Below are positions 9,668-17,789 of a stretch of 33,233 nucleotides of DNA, piece by piece; within the stretch, counting starts at the first letter, position 1, and each line of letters opens with the position of its first letter. The position numbers were made by a program, and so were the translations under genes. The notes under the pieces are model-generated. The model was not told the origin of the DNA, searched no databases, and saw only the letters and a list, made by a program, of their open reading frames with translations. Origin of the DNA: Polyangium sp. y55x31 (GTDB lineage: Bacteria > Myxococcota_A > Polyangia > Polyangiales > Polyangiaceae); contig NZ_JARZHG010000066.1 in NCBI RefSeq assembly GCF_029946505.1, positions 1 through 33,233 on the forward strand, written 5' to 3'.

Positions 9668-11617
9668 GTGGACGCCGAACTCCGACAAAGCCTGATCGGC
9701 CGGGTGCTTTCTGGCGCCCAGGGCGTCCGTTACGAGCTCGGCGAGCTCGTCGGCGAAGGCCGCTCCGGCTGGGTCTTCAAGACCACGAGCGAGGTCTTCG
9801 GTACGCCGGCCGCGGTGAAGGTGTTTCGGCCCGAGCTCGTCGACGGGGCGGCGTCGCTCACGCGGTTCGCTCGCGAGGCGACCTTCCTCCACCGCGCGCT
9901 CGCCGCGCTCTCGGATCGCCGCGGGCTCGCGCACGTGATCGATCACGGCACGATCGAGAGCCCACGCGGCGCGCTGCCGTGCCTGGTCCGCGAGTATCTG
10001 CCCGGGCAAAACCTAGCGCGGGTGATCGCCGCGCACGGCGGCTTCGGGCTGCCCGCGGCGCGCGCGCGGCGTGTCATGGGGCACGTGGCCCGAGGGCTCT
10101 TCGCCTTGCACGAGGCGGGCGCGGTGTTTCGCGACCTCAAGCCCTCGCACGTGCTCATCGCGCAGGATCGCGGCCAGGAGACGGCCCGGATCACGGACGG
10201 GTTCGTCACGCACCTCGGGCCCCAGGATCCGCTCGATCCGCCGAACCTCCTGTACGGCGCGCCCGAGAGCTTCGGCCAGGTGCAAGGTCCGCTTGGGCCC
10301 GAGGCAGACGTGTACTCGTTCGCGGCCGTGCTGTACGAGCTTCTTTGCGGGACCGCGGCGTTCGCGCCGAAGCCGGGCGAGCCGAAGCCGAAGGCGCTCC
10401 TGCGCCTCGTGACGGGCGACCGGCCGCAGCTCGGCCGCGTGCGCGCGACGCTGCCCGCGGAGCTGCGAGATCGGCCGGATCTCGTGGCCGCGCTCGATCG
10501 GGAGATCGGGCGCGCGACGAGCACGAATCCGCAGCAGCGGCATGGATCGATCCGGGAGCTCTGGCTCGCGCTGGAGCCGCTCCTGCGAGAAGCGGTGCGA
10601 CCGACGGCGAGCGGCGGAAGCGCGCCGGACGAGCCCGTGAGCTTCGACTCGGTCTTCCCGCGATCCACCGAGGGCGCGCGCCTCGCCGCCGCGATGCCCG
10701 TGCCGCCGCCCTCGGCCGCGCCCGTCGCCGCGCCGATGCCCGCGTGGGAGATGCTCGGCCCCGCGATCGCAGGGGAGCGGCTGCGCGCGGCGATGGTCGT
10801 CGAGGACGGCCGCGCGATCGTGGCGCTCGGCACGCGGGGCCTGTATCGGCTCGCGCACGGCGCGTGGTCTTTGGCGCCGCTGCCCGCGGGGATCGATGTG
10901 CGGGCCGTGCGAGGTTTGTCGCGGCTTCCCTCGGGCGAGCTTCTTCTCTTCGGAGATGCCGGGCTCTGCGCGGCGCTCTCGTCGCGCGGCGGGCTGCGAC
11001 GGATCGCGCTGCCGGAGCGCGAGATCACGCTGCTCGCGGCGCACGCGGACGATCGCGGGATCGTGCTCGTCGGCGAGCGCGCCTCGCGTCCAGGCGGCGT
11101 GGCGATCTTCGTACCGAACGAAGGTGCACCGACGACGCTCGCCACGCCGGACACGGCGCGCCTCGCGGGCGTGACGCGCACGAGCAGCGGCCACGTGATC
11201 GCGGTCGGCACGCAAGGCACGCTCGTGGAGATCAGCGAGCGCGGCGCGCGCGACGTGCCGTGGGGCCGAACGGGGCACCTCTACGCGATCTCGGCGGGAC
11301 CGGGCGGCGTCGCGTATGCGGTGGGCAGCGGGGGACATGCGCTCCGCGTCGAGCCGGCGCACGGCGGCGCGGTGGCGACGCTCGAGAGCGTGCAGACGAC
11401 GCGTGATCTCGTGGGTGTCGCGGTGGATCCGTCGACGGGCGGCGCGTGGGCCGTGGGCGCGGACGCGCGCCTGCTCGAACGGCAGGAGGGCGGGTGGATC
11501 CGCGTCCCGCTCGATCCGTCGGTTACGAGTGCACTTTTACTCGTCTGGCCTCGCGGGCCGCGGATCACCGTGGTTGCCGAGGACGGATCGGCCTACTTCC
11601 ACGGCCACGCGCGCTGA
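9668..11617 (+). CDS. Kinase-like domain fused to a propeller-like repeat region
   Basis: About 649 residues from GTG 9668; an in-frame TTG at 9659 is an alternative, and neither has a strong Shine-Dalgarno. Residues about 18-280 have the Ser/Thr kinase fold: Gly loop GEGRSGWVF, the VAIK-type Lys (AAVKVF, about residue 51), a helix-C Glu (FAREA), FRDLKPSH and APES. Two sites deviate: the Mg-binding Asn of HRDxKxxN is His (the HRD His is Phe), and DFG reads DGF. Activity is therefore uncertain. After a Pro/Ala linker (about 325-360), five or six similar strands (AIVALGTRGLYRL, AYAVGSGGHALR, AWAVGADARLL) suggest a beta-propeller-like sensor. There is no membrane helix, so it is probably cytoplasmic. 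Targets are unknown. Confidence 0.8.
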   Translation: MDAELRQSLIGRVLSGAQGVRYELGELVGEGRSGWVFKTTSEVFGTPAAVKVFRPELVDGAASLTRFAREATFLHRALAALSDRRGLAHVIDHGTIESPRGALPCLVREYLPGQNLARVIAAHGGFGLPAARARRVMGHVARGLFALHEAGAVFRDLKPSHVLIAQDRGQETARITDGFVTHLGPQDPLDPPNLLYGAPESFGQVQGPLGPEADVYSFAAVLYELLCGTAAFAPKPGEPKPKALLRLVTGDRPQLGRVRATLPAELRDRPDLVAALDREIGRATSTNPQQRHGSIRELWLALEPLLREAVRPTASGGSAPDEPVSFDSVFPRSTEGARLAAAMPVPPPSAAPVAAPMPAWEMLGPAIAGERLRAAMVVEDGRAIVALGTRGLYRLAHGAWSLAPLPAGIDVRAVRGLSRLPSGELLLFGDAGLCAALSSRGGLRRIALPEREITLLAAHADDRGIVLVGERASRPGGVAIFVPNEGAPTTLATPDTARLAGVTRTSSGHVIAVGTQGTLVEISERGARDVPWGRTGHLYAISAGPGGVAYAVGSGGHALRVEPAHGGAVATLESVQTTRDLVGVAVDPSTGGAWAVGADARLLERQEGGWIRVPLDPSVTSALLLVWPRGPRITVVAEDGSAYFHGHAR

Positions 11618-11698
11618 TCGGGGGCGCGCGGCCGGGCGGGGCGGCGGAGGCTGTGATCGTGGCCCGGACGGGGCCTTCGTTCGCCACAGATCCTTCGC

Positions 11699-11727
11699 TT
11701 GACCCTGCGTAGCCCGCTGACTACGTA
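11699..11727 (+). promoter_or_regulatory. Candidate promoter of the gap operon
   Basis: TTGACC (11699-11704) and TACGTA (11722-11727) are 17 bp apart. Transcription would start near 11734, leaving a leader of about 28 bases that contains the AGGAG ribosome binding site at 11751-11755. The -35 is good and the -10 mediocre. Confidence 0.45.
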
Positions 11728-11761
11728 TCGCGCCGTTCAACACTTTTTCCAGGAGTCTCCG

Positions 11762-12784
11762 ATGGCGACGAGGATTGCAATCAACGGGTTTGGCCGGATC
11801 GGTCGCTGCATCGTGCGCGCGCTCGTCGAGCGCGGCGAGAAGGATCTCGAGATCGTCGCGATCAACGATCTCACGGATGCCGGCACGCTCGCGCACCTCT
11901 TGCGCTTCGACTCCATTCATCGCGAGTTCCGCGCGGCGAAGGTGAGCCATGGCGACGGCTACATCGCGCTCGACGACAAGCGCATCCAGGTCCTCGCGAA
12001 GAAGGATCCCGCGGAGCTGCCGTGGAAGGACCTCGGCGTGGACATCGTCCTCGAGTGCACGGGCCTCTTCACCGACAAGGCGAAGGCCGCGCTGCATCAG
12101 AACGCGGGCGCCAAGCGCGTCATCATCAGCGCGCCGGCCAAGGGCCAGGACCTCACCGTGGTCATGGGCGTGAACGAGGGCCAGTACGATCCGGCCAAGC
12201 ACACCATCATCTCGTGTGGTTCGTGCACGACGAACTGCCTCGCGCCGATCGCGAAGGTCATGCTCGACAACTTCGGGATCGTGCGTGGCCTCATGACGAC
12301 GATCCACTCGTACACGAACGACCAGCACATCCTCGATCTCCCGCACCGCAAGGGTGATCTGCGCCGCGCCCGCGCGGCGGCGGTGAACATGGTGCCCTCC
12401 TCGACGGGCGCGGCGAAGGCGCTCAGCGAGGTCATCCCGGAGCTCAAGGGCAAGTTCGACGGCCAGGCGATCCGCGTCCCGACGGTCGACGTCTCGCTCG
12501 TGGATCTCACGCTCGAGACGGAGAAGCCGATCTCGAAGGACGCGATCCACGACGCGATGAAGCGCGCGGCCGAGGGCCCGATGAAGGGCATCCTCGAGTA
12601 CACCGACCTCCAGCTCGTCTCGGGCGACTACATCGGCAACCCGCACTCGAGCATCTTCGACGCCACGCTCACGCAGCACATCGGCGACAAGTTCACGAAG
12701 GTCTTCTCCTGGTACGACAACGAGTGGGGCTTCTCGAACCGCATGATCGACCTGGCCAAGCTCATGGCCGCGAAGGGCGTGTGA
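11762..12784 (+). CDS. gap: Glyceraldehyde-3-phosphate dehydrogenase, type I
   Basis: The 340-residue enzyme oxidises glyceraldehyde 3-phosphate to 1,3-bisphosphoglycerate in the cytoplasm. The N-terminal Rossmann motif is INGFGRIGRC, and the Asp in INDLTD favours NAD over NADP. The catalytic Cys lies in SCTTNCLAP, with TTIHSYTNDQ and PHRKGDLRRARAAA downstream. The C-terminal WYDNEWGFSNRM is typical of GapA. ATG 11762 follows AGGAG at a spacing of 6; the longer frame upstream has no homologous sequence. It is the first gene of a gap-pgk-tpiA-secG cluster, an order known from several bacterial groups. The pgk start is only 4 bp after the stop. Confidence 0.97.
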   Translation: MATRIAINGFGRIGRCIVRALVERGEKDLEIVAINDLTDAGTLAHLLRFDSIHREFRAAKVSHGDGYIALDDKRIQVLAKKDPAELPWKDLGVDIVLECTGLFTDKAKAALHQNAGAKRVIISAPAKGQDLTVVMGVNEGQYDPAKHTIISCGSCTTNCLAPIAKVMLDNFGIVRGLMTTIHSYTNDQHILDLPHRKGDLRRARAAAVNMVPSSTGAAKALSEVIPELKGKFDGQAIRVPTVDVSLVDLTLETEKPISKDAIHDAMKRAAEGPMKGILEYTDLQLVSGDYIGNPHSSIFDATLTQHIGDKFTKVFSWYDNEWGFSNRMIDLAKLMAAKGV

Positions 12785-12788
12785 GGCC

Positions 12789-14021
12789 ATGAAGCTCACC
12801 GGCATCCGCTCGATCGAGGACCTCGCCAAAGACGGGGGACTCGCCAACAAGCGCGTCTTCATCCGTGTCGACTTCAACGTCCCGCTCGACAAGAAGACGG
12901 GCGCGATCACCGACGACGCGCGCATCCGCGAGTCGATCCCAACGATCAAGCTCGCCGTCGACGCGGGCGCGAAGGTCATCCTCGCCTCGCACCTCGGCCG
13001 TCCCAAGCCGGGCAAGCACGAGGGCTGCTCCCTCGAGCCCGCCGGCGCGCGCCTCGCGGAGCTCACGGGCTACGAGGTGCACCTGACCGACGACTGCGTC
13101 GGCGACGGCCCGAAGAAGGTCACGCACGACCTGCGCGCCGGCCAGGTTTGCCTCCTCGAGAACCTCCGCTTCCACGAGGAGGAGGAGAAGGACGACGAGA
13201 ACTTCGCGCGTCAGCTCGCCGAGCTCTGCGACATCTACGTCGACGACGCGTTCGGCGCGGCGCACCGCGCCCACGCCTCCGTGCACGCCCTTCCCCGCAT
13301 GATCCGCGATCGTGGCGCGGGCCTGCTCATGTTGAAGGAGCTGCGCTCGCTCGCTCGGCTGCTCGATCGTCCCGAGAAGCCGTACGTCGCGGTGCTCGGC
13401 GGCGCGAAGGTCTCGGACAAGATCGCCGTCGTCGAGTCGCTGCTCAACGTCGTCGACACGCTCTGCATCGGCGGCGCCATGGCGAACACGTTCCTCGCGG
13501 CGCAAGGCAAGAAGGTCGCGTCGAGCAAGATCGAGGACGACAAACTCCCGCTCGCCCGCACGATCCTGCAGAAGGCGCGTGATCGCGGCGCCTCGGTCCT
13601 CTTGCCCGTCGACGTCGTCGTGGCCAAGAGCCTCGACGCGGAGAGCGGCACGGCCGTGAGCGTCGACGCGATCCCCGACGGCACCATGGCGCTCGACATC
13701 GGCCCGAAGACGGTCGAGCTCTTTGGCAACGCGATCCAGCGCGCGAAGACCGTCTTCTGGAACGGCCCGATGGGCCTCTTCGAGTCGAAGCCGTTCTCGA
13801 ACGGCACCTTCGAGATCGCGCGCATCATGAGCCGCGCCGAAGGGTTCACCGTCGTCGGCGGCGGCGACAGCGCGGCGGCCGTGCGCGCGGCGGGCGAGGA
13901 GATCGCGAAGGGCATGGATCACATCTCGACGGGCGGCGGCGCTGCGCTCGAGCTCATCGAGGGCCGCAAGCTGCCGGGCGTCGAGGCGCTTCGTTCCGCC
14001 GTGGCGGAGGAAGCGTCGTGA
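12789..14021 (+). CDS. pgk: Phosphoglycerate kinase
   Basis: The 410-residue length is normal for bacterial PGK, which transfers phosphate from 1,3-bisphosphoglycerate to ADP. Visible motifs are FIRVDFNVPLD near residue 25 (substrate binding), ILASHLGRPKPG, LLENLRFHEEEEKD, VAVLGGAKVSDKI, FWNGPMGLFE and the C-terminal VVGGGDSAAAV with STGGGAALE. All are canonical. It follows gap by 4 bp and ends in a GTGA overlap with tpiA, so translation is probably coupled along the operon. Confidence 0.97.
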   Translation: MKLTGIRSIEDLAKDGGLANKRVFIRVDFNVPLDKKTGAITDDARIRESIPTIKLAVDAGAKVILASHLGRPKPGKHEGCSLEPAGARLAELTGYEVHLTDDCVGDGPKKVTHDLRAGQVCLLENLRFHEEEEKDDENFARQLAELCDIYVDDAFGAAHRAHASVHALPRMIRDRGAGLLMLKELRSLARLLDRPEKPYVAVLGGAKVSDKIAVVESLLNVVDTLCIGGAMANTFLAAQGKKVASSKIEDDKLPLARTILQKARDRGASVLLPVDVVVAKSLDAESGTAVSVDAIPDGTMALDIGPKTVELFGNAIQRAKTVFWNGPMGLFESKPFSNGTFEIARIMSRAEGFTVVGGGDSAAAVRAAGEEIAKGMDHISTGGGAALELIEGRKLPGVEALRSAVAEEAS

Positions 14022-14809
14022 ACGTCGCGCGCCGCCCCCTCATCGCGGGCAACTGGAAGATGAACGCCGGCGGCCAGGATGCATGCAGCCTGGCCCTCGG
14101 CGTGGTCGAGGCGGCGCGCCGCTCGGCCCGCGTCGACGTCGTGATCTGCCCGCCGTTCACGGCGCTCGCCGCGGCCGCGCACGAGCTCTGGGAGTCGAAG
14201 AGCGCGGTCATGCTCGGCGCCCAGAACATGCACCCCGAACCTGCCGGCGCCTTCACCGGCGAGATCAGCGCGCCGATGCTCAAGGACTCCGGCGCGACCT
14301 GGGTCATCCTCGGCCACAGCGAGCGCCGGCAGATCTTCGGCGAGACGGACGAGCTCATCGCGCGGAAAATCGCCGCCGCGATCCGCGCCGAGCTCCATCC
14401 GATCGCCTGTGTCGGCGAGACCCTGGAGGAGCGCGAGGCTGGAAAGACGCTCGAGGTCGTCGAGCGCCAGACCCGCGCCTTCCTCGACGAGCTCGGCAAG
14501 CGCCCCGGCTTCGGGGTCATCGCTTACGAGCCGGTCTGGGCCATCGGAACGGGCAAGGTCGCCCGTCCCGAGGATGCGCAGGAGGTCCACGCGATGATCC
14601 GTGGCCTCTGTGCGAGCCTCTCGGAGGAGCTCGCCGCGGCCACGCGGATCCTCTACGGCGGCAGCGTGAAGGGCGACAATGCCGAGGGCCTCCTCGGCCA
14701 GGCGGACGTCGACGGTGCCCTCGTCGGCGGCGCCTCCCTCGACGCGGCCGGCTTCGGCAAGATCATCGACAGCGCCGAGCGGCTGGCGGAAGCCGCTGAA
14801 CGAGGGTAG
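14018..14809 (+). CDS. tpiA: Triosephosphate isomerase
   Basis: The 263-residue enzyme interconverts dihydroxyacetone phosphate and glyceraldehyde 3-phosphate. GTG 14018 overlaps the pgk stop in GTGA and directly precedes the conserved RRPLIAGNWKMN segment with the active-site Lys. The catalytic His is in ILGHSERRQ and the catalytic Glu in AYEPVWAIGTG, followed by the phosphate loop YGGSVKGDN and the ending DGALVGGASL. Nothing essential is missing. A 17-bp gap separates it from secG. Confidence 0.97.
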   Translation: MNVARRPLIAGNWKMNAGGQDACSLALGVVEAARRSARVDVVICPPFTALAAAAHELWESKSAVMLGAQNMHPEPAGAFTGEISAPMLKDSGATWVILGHSERRQIFGETDELIARKIAAAIRAELHPIACVGETLEEREAGKTLEVVERQTRAFLDELGKRPGFGVIAYEPVWAIGTGKVARPEDAQEVHAMIRGLCASLSEELAAATRILYGGSVKGDNAEGLLGQADVDGALVGGASLDAAGFGKIIDSAERLAEAAERG

Positions 14810-14826
14810 AACGTCGCCGTGCGCCG

Positions 14827-15096
14827 ATGCTGACCACCCTGCTCAACGTCATCCACGTCATCGTTTGTATCTTCCTGATCCTCGTGGTGCTCCTGCAGCA
14901 GGGCCGCGGCGGAGGCCTCGGCTCGTCGTTCGGCGGCGGCGCGCAGGTCTTCGGCGGCCGCGGCGCGGGCAACTTCATGACGCGCCTCACCGCGATCTGC
15001 GCCGCGATTTTCATGCTCACCAGCATGTCCCTCGCGTACCTGTCCTCGGCGGGTGATCGCGAGCTCAAGCAGTTCGAGAGCACGCAGCCGAAGTAA
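14827..15096 (+). CDS. secG: Preprotein translocase subunit SecG
   Basis: The 89-residue inner-membrane protein has two helices, about 5-23 (NVIHVIVCIFLILVVLLQQG) and 52-71. The diagnostic segment LLQQGRGGGLGSSFGGG lies between them and is followed by FGGRGAGNF. SecG assists SecYEG-mediated export. Its place directly behind tpiA is a conserved arrangement in many bacteria. A 23-bp gap leads to the next gene, so the operon probably continues. Confidence 0.95.
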   Translation: MLTTLLNVIHVIVCIFLILVVLLQQGRGGGLGSSFGGGAQVFGGRGAGNFMTRLTAICAAIFMLTSMSLAYLSSAGDRELKQFESTQPK

Positions 15097-15119
15097 TTCC
15101 GCGCCCGAGGCGGATCCAC

Positions 15120-16643
15120 TTGCCCGCGTTGCTAGAGAGGCGCGATCTCGGCCTCGTTGCGCTCGTCAAGGTGATCGCCGTGGCGATCGTGATCGCAACG
15201 GGCTTTCGCGCCGTCAGCGACGACGACTTCGCGCGCGTCGTCATCGCGCAGGACTTCGCCCACACGCCGAAGCTCGATCCGACCGGCACGAGCTGGCTGC
15301 CCTTCCCGTTCTGGATCACGGGCGCGGCCATGCTCGGCGCGGGGCGGACGCTCCTCGTCGCGCGTGTCACGGCGTTCGTCCTCGGCGTCCTCTCGGCCGT
15401 GCTCGTCGCGCTCGCGGCCGAGCGCCTCACCAAGAATCGTTCGACGCTTGGGGGCTCCGCGCCGACGAGCGGCGCTGCACCCCCAAACCCCCGAACGGCT
15501 GCCCTCCTCGGCGCCGTCCTCGCGGCCGTTTTCCCGTGGAGCGCGCGCCTTGGCGTCGCCACCGTCCCCGAGCTCCCCACGGCTGCGCTCGCGCTCTTCG
15601 CGATGGCCTCGCTCGTCGGCCCGCGCGAACCACGCGCGCGCCTCTTCGGCGGCCTCGCGCTCCTCGGCGCCACCCTCTCTCGGTACGACGTCTGGCCCAT
15701 CGCGGCCGCGTTCGCCGCGCTCACCGGCCTCGACGCCCTCCGCGAACGCGAACGCTCCTTCAAAAGCCGCGCCCTCTTCATCCTCGCGGCGACCCTCGCG
15801 CTGCTCGGCCCCTTCCTCTGGGTCCTCTGGAACCACTTTGCCCGCGGCAGCGCCTTCGACTCCCTCGATCGCGTCGCCGCCTACCGCCGTGCCCTCGGCG
15901 GTGACGCCGACGCGCTTCTCTCGCGCCTCTTCGCCTACCCGCTCGCGATGGCCCGCCACGAGCCCGAGCTCTTCAGCGCGCTCGCCGTCCTCCTCGCCCT
16001 CGCCGCGCTCCCTTCGCTCCGCGCTGCCGCCCGCGAGGTCCTCCGCCCTTACGCGCGTCCGCTCGTCCTCGCCCTCTTCCAGCTCGTCACCCTCTCGGCT
16101 GCGCTCGTCAAGGACGGCGCCCCGACCCATCACCCCGAGCGTGCCCTCCTCGTTGGCCTCCTCCTCTGCGCGCTCCTCGTCGGTAACCTCGCGGCCACGC
16201 TCCTCCCTCGCGCCGGCCGCGACGCCCGCCTCGGCGCCGGCGCGGCGGCAATCGCCCTCCTCGTTTTCAGCCTCGTCATCGTGCGCCGCTGGTTCCGCGG
16301 CGAGGACTTCGTCCCGCGCGCGGACGAGGTCGCCATTGGCGCCGCCGCGCGTGCCCTCGTCCCTCCTGGCGAGCGTATCCTCGTCGAGGTCCGCGATTAT
16401 GGCCATTTCGCCATCACCGCTGCCCTCGGCCGCCCCGAAGACGTCGTCCTCGATCGCGACCTCGACCCGCGCAAACCCGCCTCTGCCTCCACCTTCGACG
16501 CCCCCGACGGCCTCTCGCGCCGCCTTGCCGAAGCCCGCGCGCGCTTCCTCCTCGGACGCACGGCGAGCCCTGCTGCGGCTGTCCTCGGCCCGCCGCGCGT
16601 CGTGCACGGCCCGTTCGGCCTCTGGGAGCAACCGAGCCGCTGA
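15120..16643 (+). CDS. GT-C type membrane glycosyltransferase-like protein
   Basis: About 507 residues from TTG 15120; a second TTG at 15129 is equally possible. Around ten hydrophobic helices are visible. Directly after the first helix comes AVSDDDFARVV, the acidic first-loop signature of GT-C enzymes such as the GT39/PMT-like family, which use polyprenol-phosphate sugars. The loop LDPTGTSWLPFPFWI and the helix-embedded AVFPWSARLGVATVPELP fit that family. The C-terminal soluble part ends with RVVHGPFGLWEQPSR. The acceptor is unknown. An in-frame palindromic insert (15448-15486) encodes a Gly/Ala/Pro-rich loop after the third helix. It lies between secG and a WbpD-like gene, which points to surface glycan work. 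Confidence 0.75.
   Translation: MPALLERRDLGLVALVKVIAVAIVIATGFRAVSDDDFARVVIAQDFAHTPKLDPTGTSWLPFPFWITGAAMLGAGRTLLVARVTAFVLGVLSAVLVALAAERLTKNRSTLGGSAPTSGAAPPNPRTAALLGAVLAAVFPWSARLGVATVPELPTAALALFAMASLVGPREPRARLFGGLALLGATLSRYDVWPIAAAFAALTGLDALRERERSFKSRALFILAATLALLGPFLWVLWNHFARGSAFDSLDRVAAYRRALGGDADALLSRLFAYPLAMARHEPELFSALAVLLALAALPSLRAAAREVLRPYARPLVLALFQLVTLSAALVKDGAPTHHPERALLVGLLLCALLVGNLAATLLPRAGRDARLGAGAAAIALLVFSLVIVRRWFRGEDFVPRADEVAIGAAARALVPPGERILVEVRDYGHFAITAALGRPEDVVLDRDLDPRKPASASTFDAPDGLSRRLAEARARFLLGRTASPAAAVLGPPRVVHGPFGLWEQPSR
15448..15486. repeat. Imperfect palindrome inserted in frame in the GT-C gene
   Basis: The arms ttggggg...gcgccg (15448-15464) and cggcgc...cccccaa (15470-15486) pair at 14 of 17 positions around a 5-base loop. 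The segment encodes a low-complexity stretch (about LGGSAPTSGAAPPNP) between two membrane helices. It looks like a short palindromic element tolerated as a loop, comparable in principle to Rickettsia palindromic elements. Confidence 0.5.
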
Positions 16644-16647
16644 CGCC

Positions 16648-17298
16648 ATGCAATCCACGTTCGTGCACCCGTCCGCCTATGTCGACGAGCCTTCCTCCAT
16701 TGGCGAAGGCACGCGCATCTGGCATTTCTGCCACATTATGCCGGGCGCTCGAATTGGTGAGCGTTGCGTGCTCGGCCAGGGCGTCTTCGTCGCGAGCGGC
16801 GTCGTCGTCGGCGACGACGTGCGAATCCAGAACAACGTCTCCCTGTACGAGGGCACGATCGTCGAGGATTCGGTCTTCCTCGGCCCCTCGTGCGTCCTGA
16901 CGAACGTCACGAACCCGCGCGCCGAGATCGATCGCCGCGGTCTCTACGAAAAGACCTTGATCCGCCGCGGCGCGACCATCGGCGCGAATGCGACGATCCT
17001 GTGCGGCACCACCATCGGCCGGCATGCCTTCGTCGGCGCCGGCGCGCTCGTCACGCGCGACGTCCTCGATTATGCGCTCGTCACGGGCGTCCCTGCGCGG
17101 CGCACGGGGTACATGAGCCGGCACGGCCAGAAGCTCGGACGCCCGGGGCCCGACGGGATCATGGTTTGTCCGGAAAGCGGATATCGATACCGGATCGAGG
17201 AGGGGCTCGTCCGTTGCCTGGATCTTCCCGAGGATGCGCCGCTGCCGTCGGGCGGGCGCGACCTCGGAAAGCCTTACGTGCGCTCACGCCCGGGGTGA
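16648..17298 (+). CDS. WbpD/WlbB-like sugar N-acetyltransferase (left-handed beta-helix)
   Basis: The 216-residue protein starts MQSTFVHPSAYVD, 4 bp after the previous stop. Hexapeptide repeats run through residues about 10-150: IGEGTRIWHFCHIM, IGERCVLGQGVFVA, VRIQNNVSLYEGT, VFLGPSCVLTNVTNPRAEI and IGANATILCGTTIG. These match acetyltransferases such as WbpD, which acetylate UDP-3-amino-sugar uronates for O-antigen or exopolysaccharide. The tail (about 170-216) adds VCPESGYRY and LVRC, whose two Cys could form a small extra motif often seen in this family. The matching aminotransferase and dehydrogenase (WbpE, WbpB/A types) are not in the window, so the exact sugar is unproven. Confidence 0.85.
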   Translation: MQSTFVHPSAYVDEPSSIGEGTRIWHFCHIMPGARIGERCVLGQGVFVASGVVVGDDVRIQNNVSLYEGTIVEDSVFLGPSCVLTNVTNPRAEIDRRGLYEKTLIRRGATIGANATILCGTTIGRHAFVGAGALVTRDVLDYALVTGVPARRTGYMSRHGQKLGRPGPDGIMVCPESGYRYRIEEGLVRCLDLPEDAPLPSGGRDLGKPYVRSRPG

Positions 17299-17312
17299 GG
17301 CGCGTCTCGCGG

Positions 17313-17663
17313 CTATTTGCTGCCGCCGAGGCCCTTGCCGAGGCCCTTGAAGAAGTCGTCGACCACGTTCTGGAAGCCCTTGATGCCGGCGCCGGCCACG
17401 CAGCCCATGGCTTCGCCGCAGGTCTTGGCATCGTCGACGCACTGAATGCCCTTGTCGACCGGCTCGTCGCCGGCGACCTTGCGCCACTGCTCGACCTCCT
17501 CGACGCACCGGTCGAGGTCGTCCTTCGTCCCGTTCTTTTCGCCGCAGAGATCGGCGATACGCACGCAGGCCGCGCGCTCGGGCTTCTTCAGGTAGGCGTA
17601 CGCCGCCACGCCGGCGCCGCCGCCGATACCGACTGCGAGAACGACCGCGAGAGTTTTGCTCAT
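17313..17663 (-). CDS. Small Cys-rich membrane-anchored protein
   Basis: The 116-residue protein is not recognised. ATG 17663 follows GGAG at a spacing of 6; the longer frame is not needed. Residues 4-24 form a Gly/Ala-rich hydrophobic segment (signal anchor), then a short Cys-containing domain with six Cys at 33, 40, 53, 75, 82 and 88. This suggests a periplasmic disulfide-bonded helical fold. The tail is amphipathic and Gly-rich (FFKGLGKGLGG). It ends 14 bp from the convergent acetyltransferase gene. A TTGACG box on the minus strand (17711-17716) could be its -35, but no good -10 is seen. Confidence 0.7.
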   Translation of the reverse strand: MSKTLAVVLAVGIGGGAGVAAYAYLKKPERAACVRIADLCGEKNGTKDDLDRCVEEVEQWRKVAGDEPVDKGIQCVDDAKTCGEAMGCVAGAGIKGFQNVVDDFFKGLGKGLGGSK

Positions 17664-17789
17664 TTGGTTCTCCGGGAGAGCAGGGTCTTTTTGCGCACGG
17701 TCCTGGGCCACGTCAAGCGGACGGGGACCGATTTTCCTTGGGTTGCGACTTTCACCTCGGCAGGAAAACTCTACCGCGACAGGGCGACC

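Noticed and set aside
15132-16658. 508-codon minus-strand frame, very rich in Glu/Arg/Gly
   Set aside because: It is a shadow of the GT-C gene; its composition is the reverse complement of Ala/Leu-rich membrane codons.
17732-17768. 7-bp inverted repeat ttttcct/aggaaaa between two minus-strand genes
   Set aside because: The 23-base loop and short A/T stem make a terminator or operator call unsafe.
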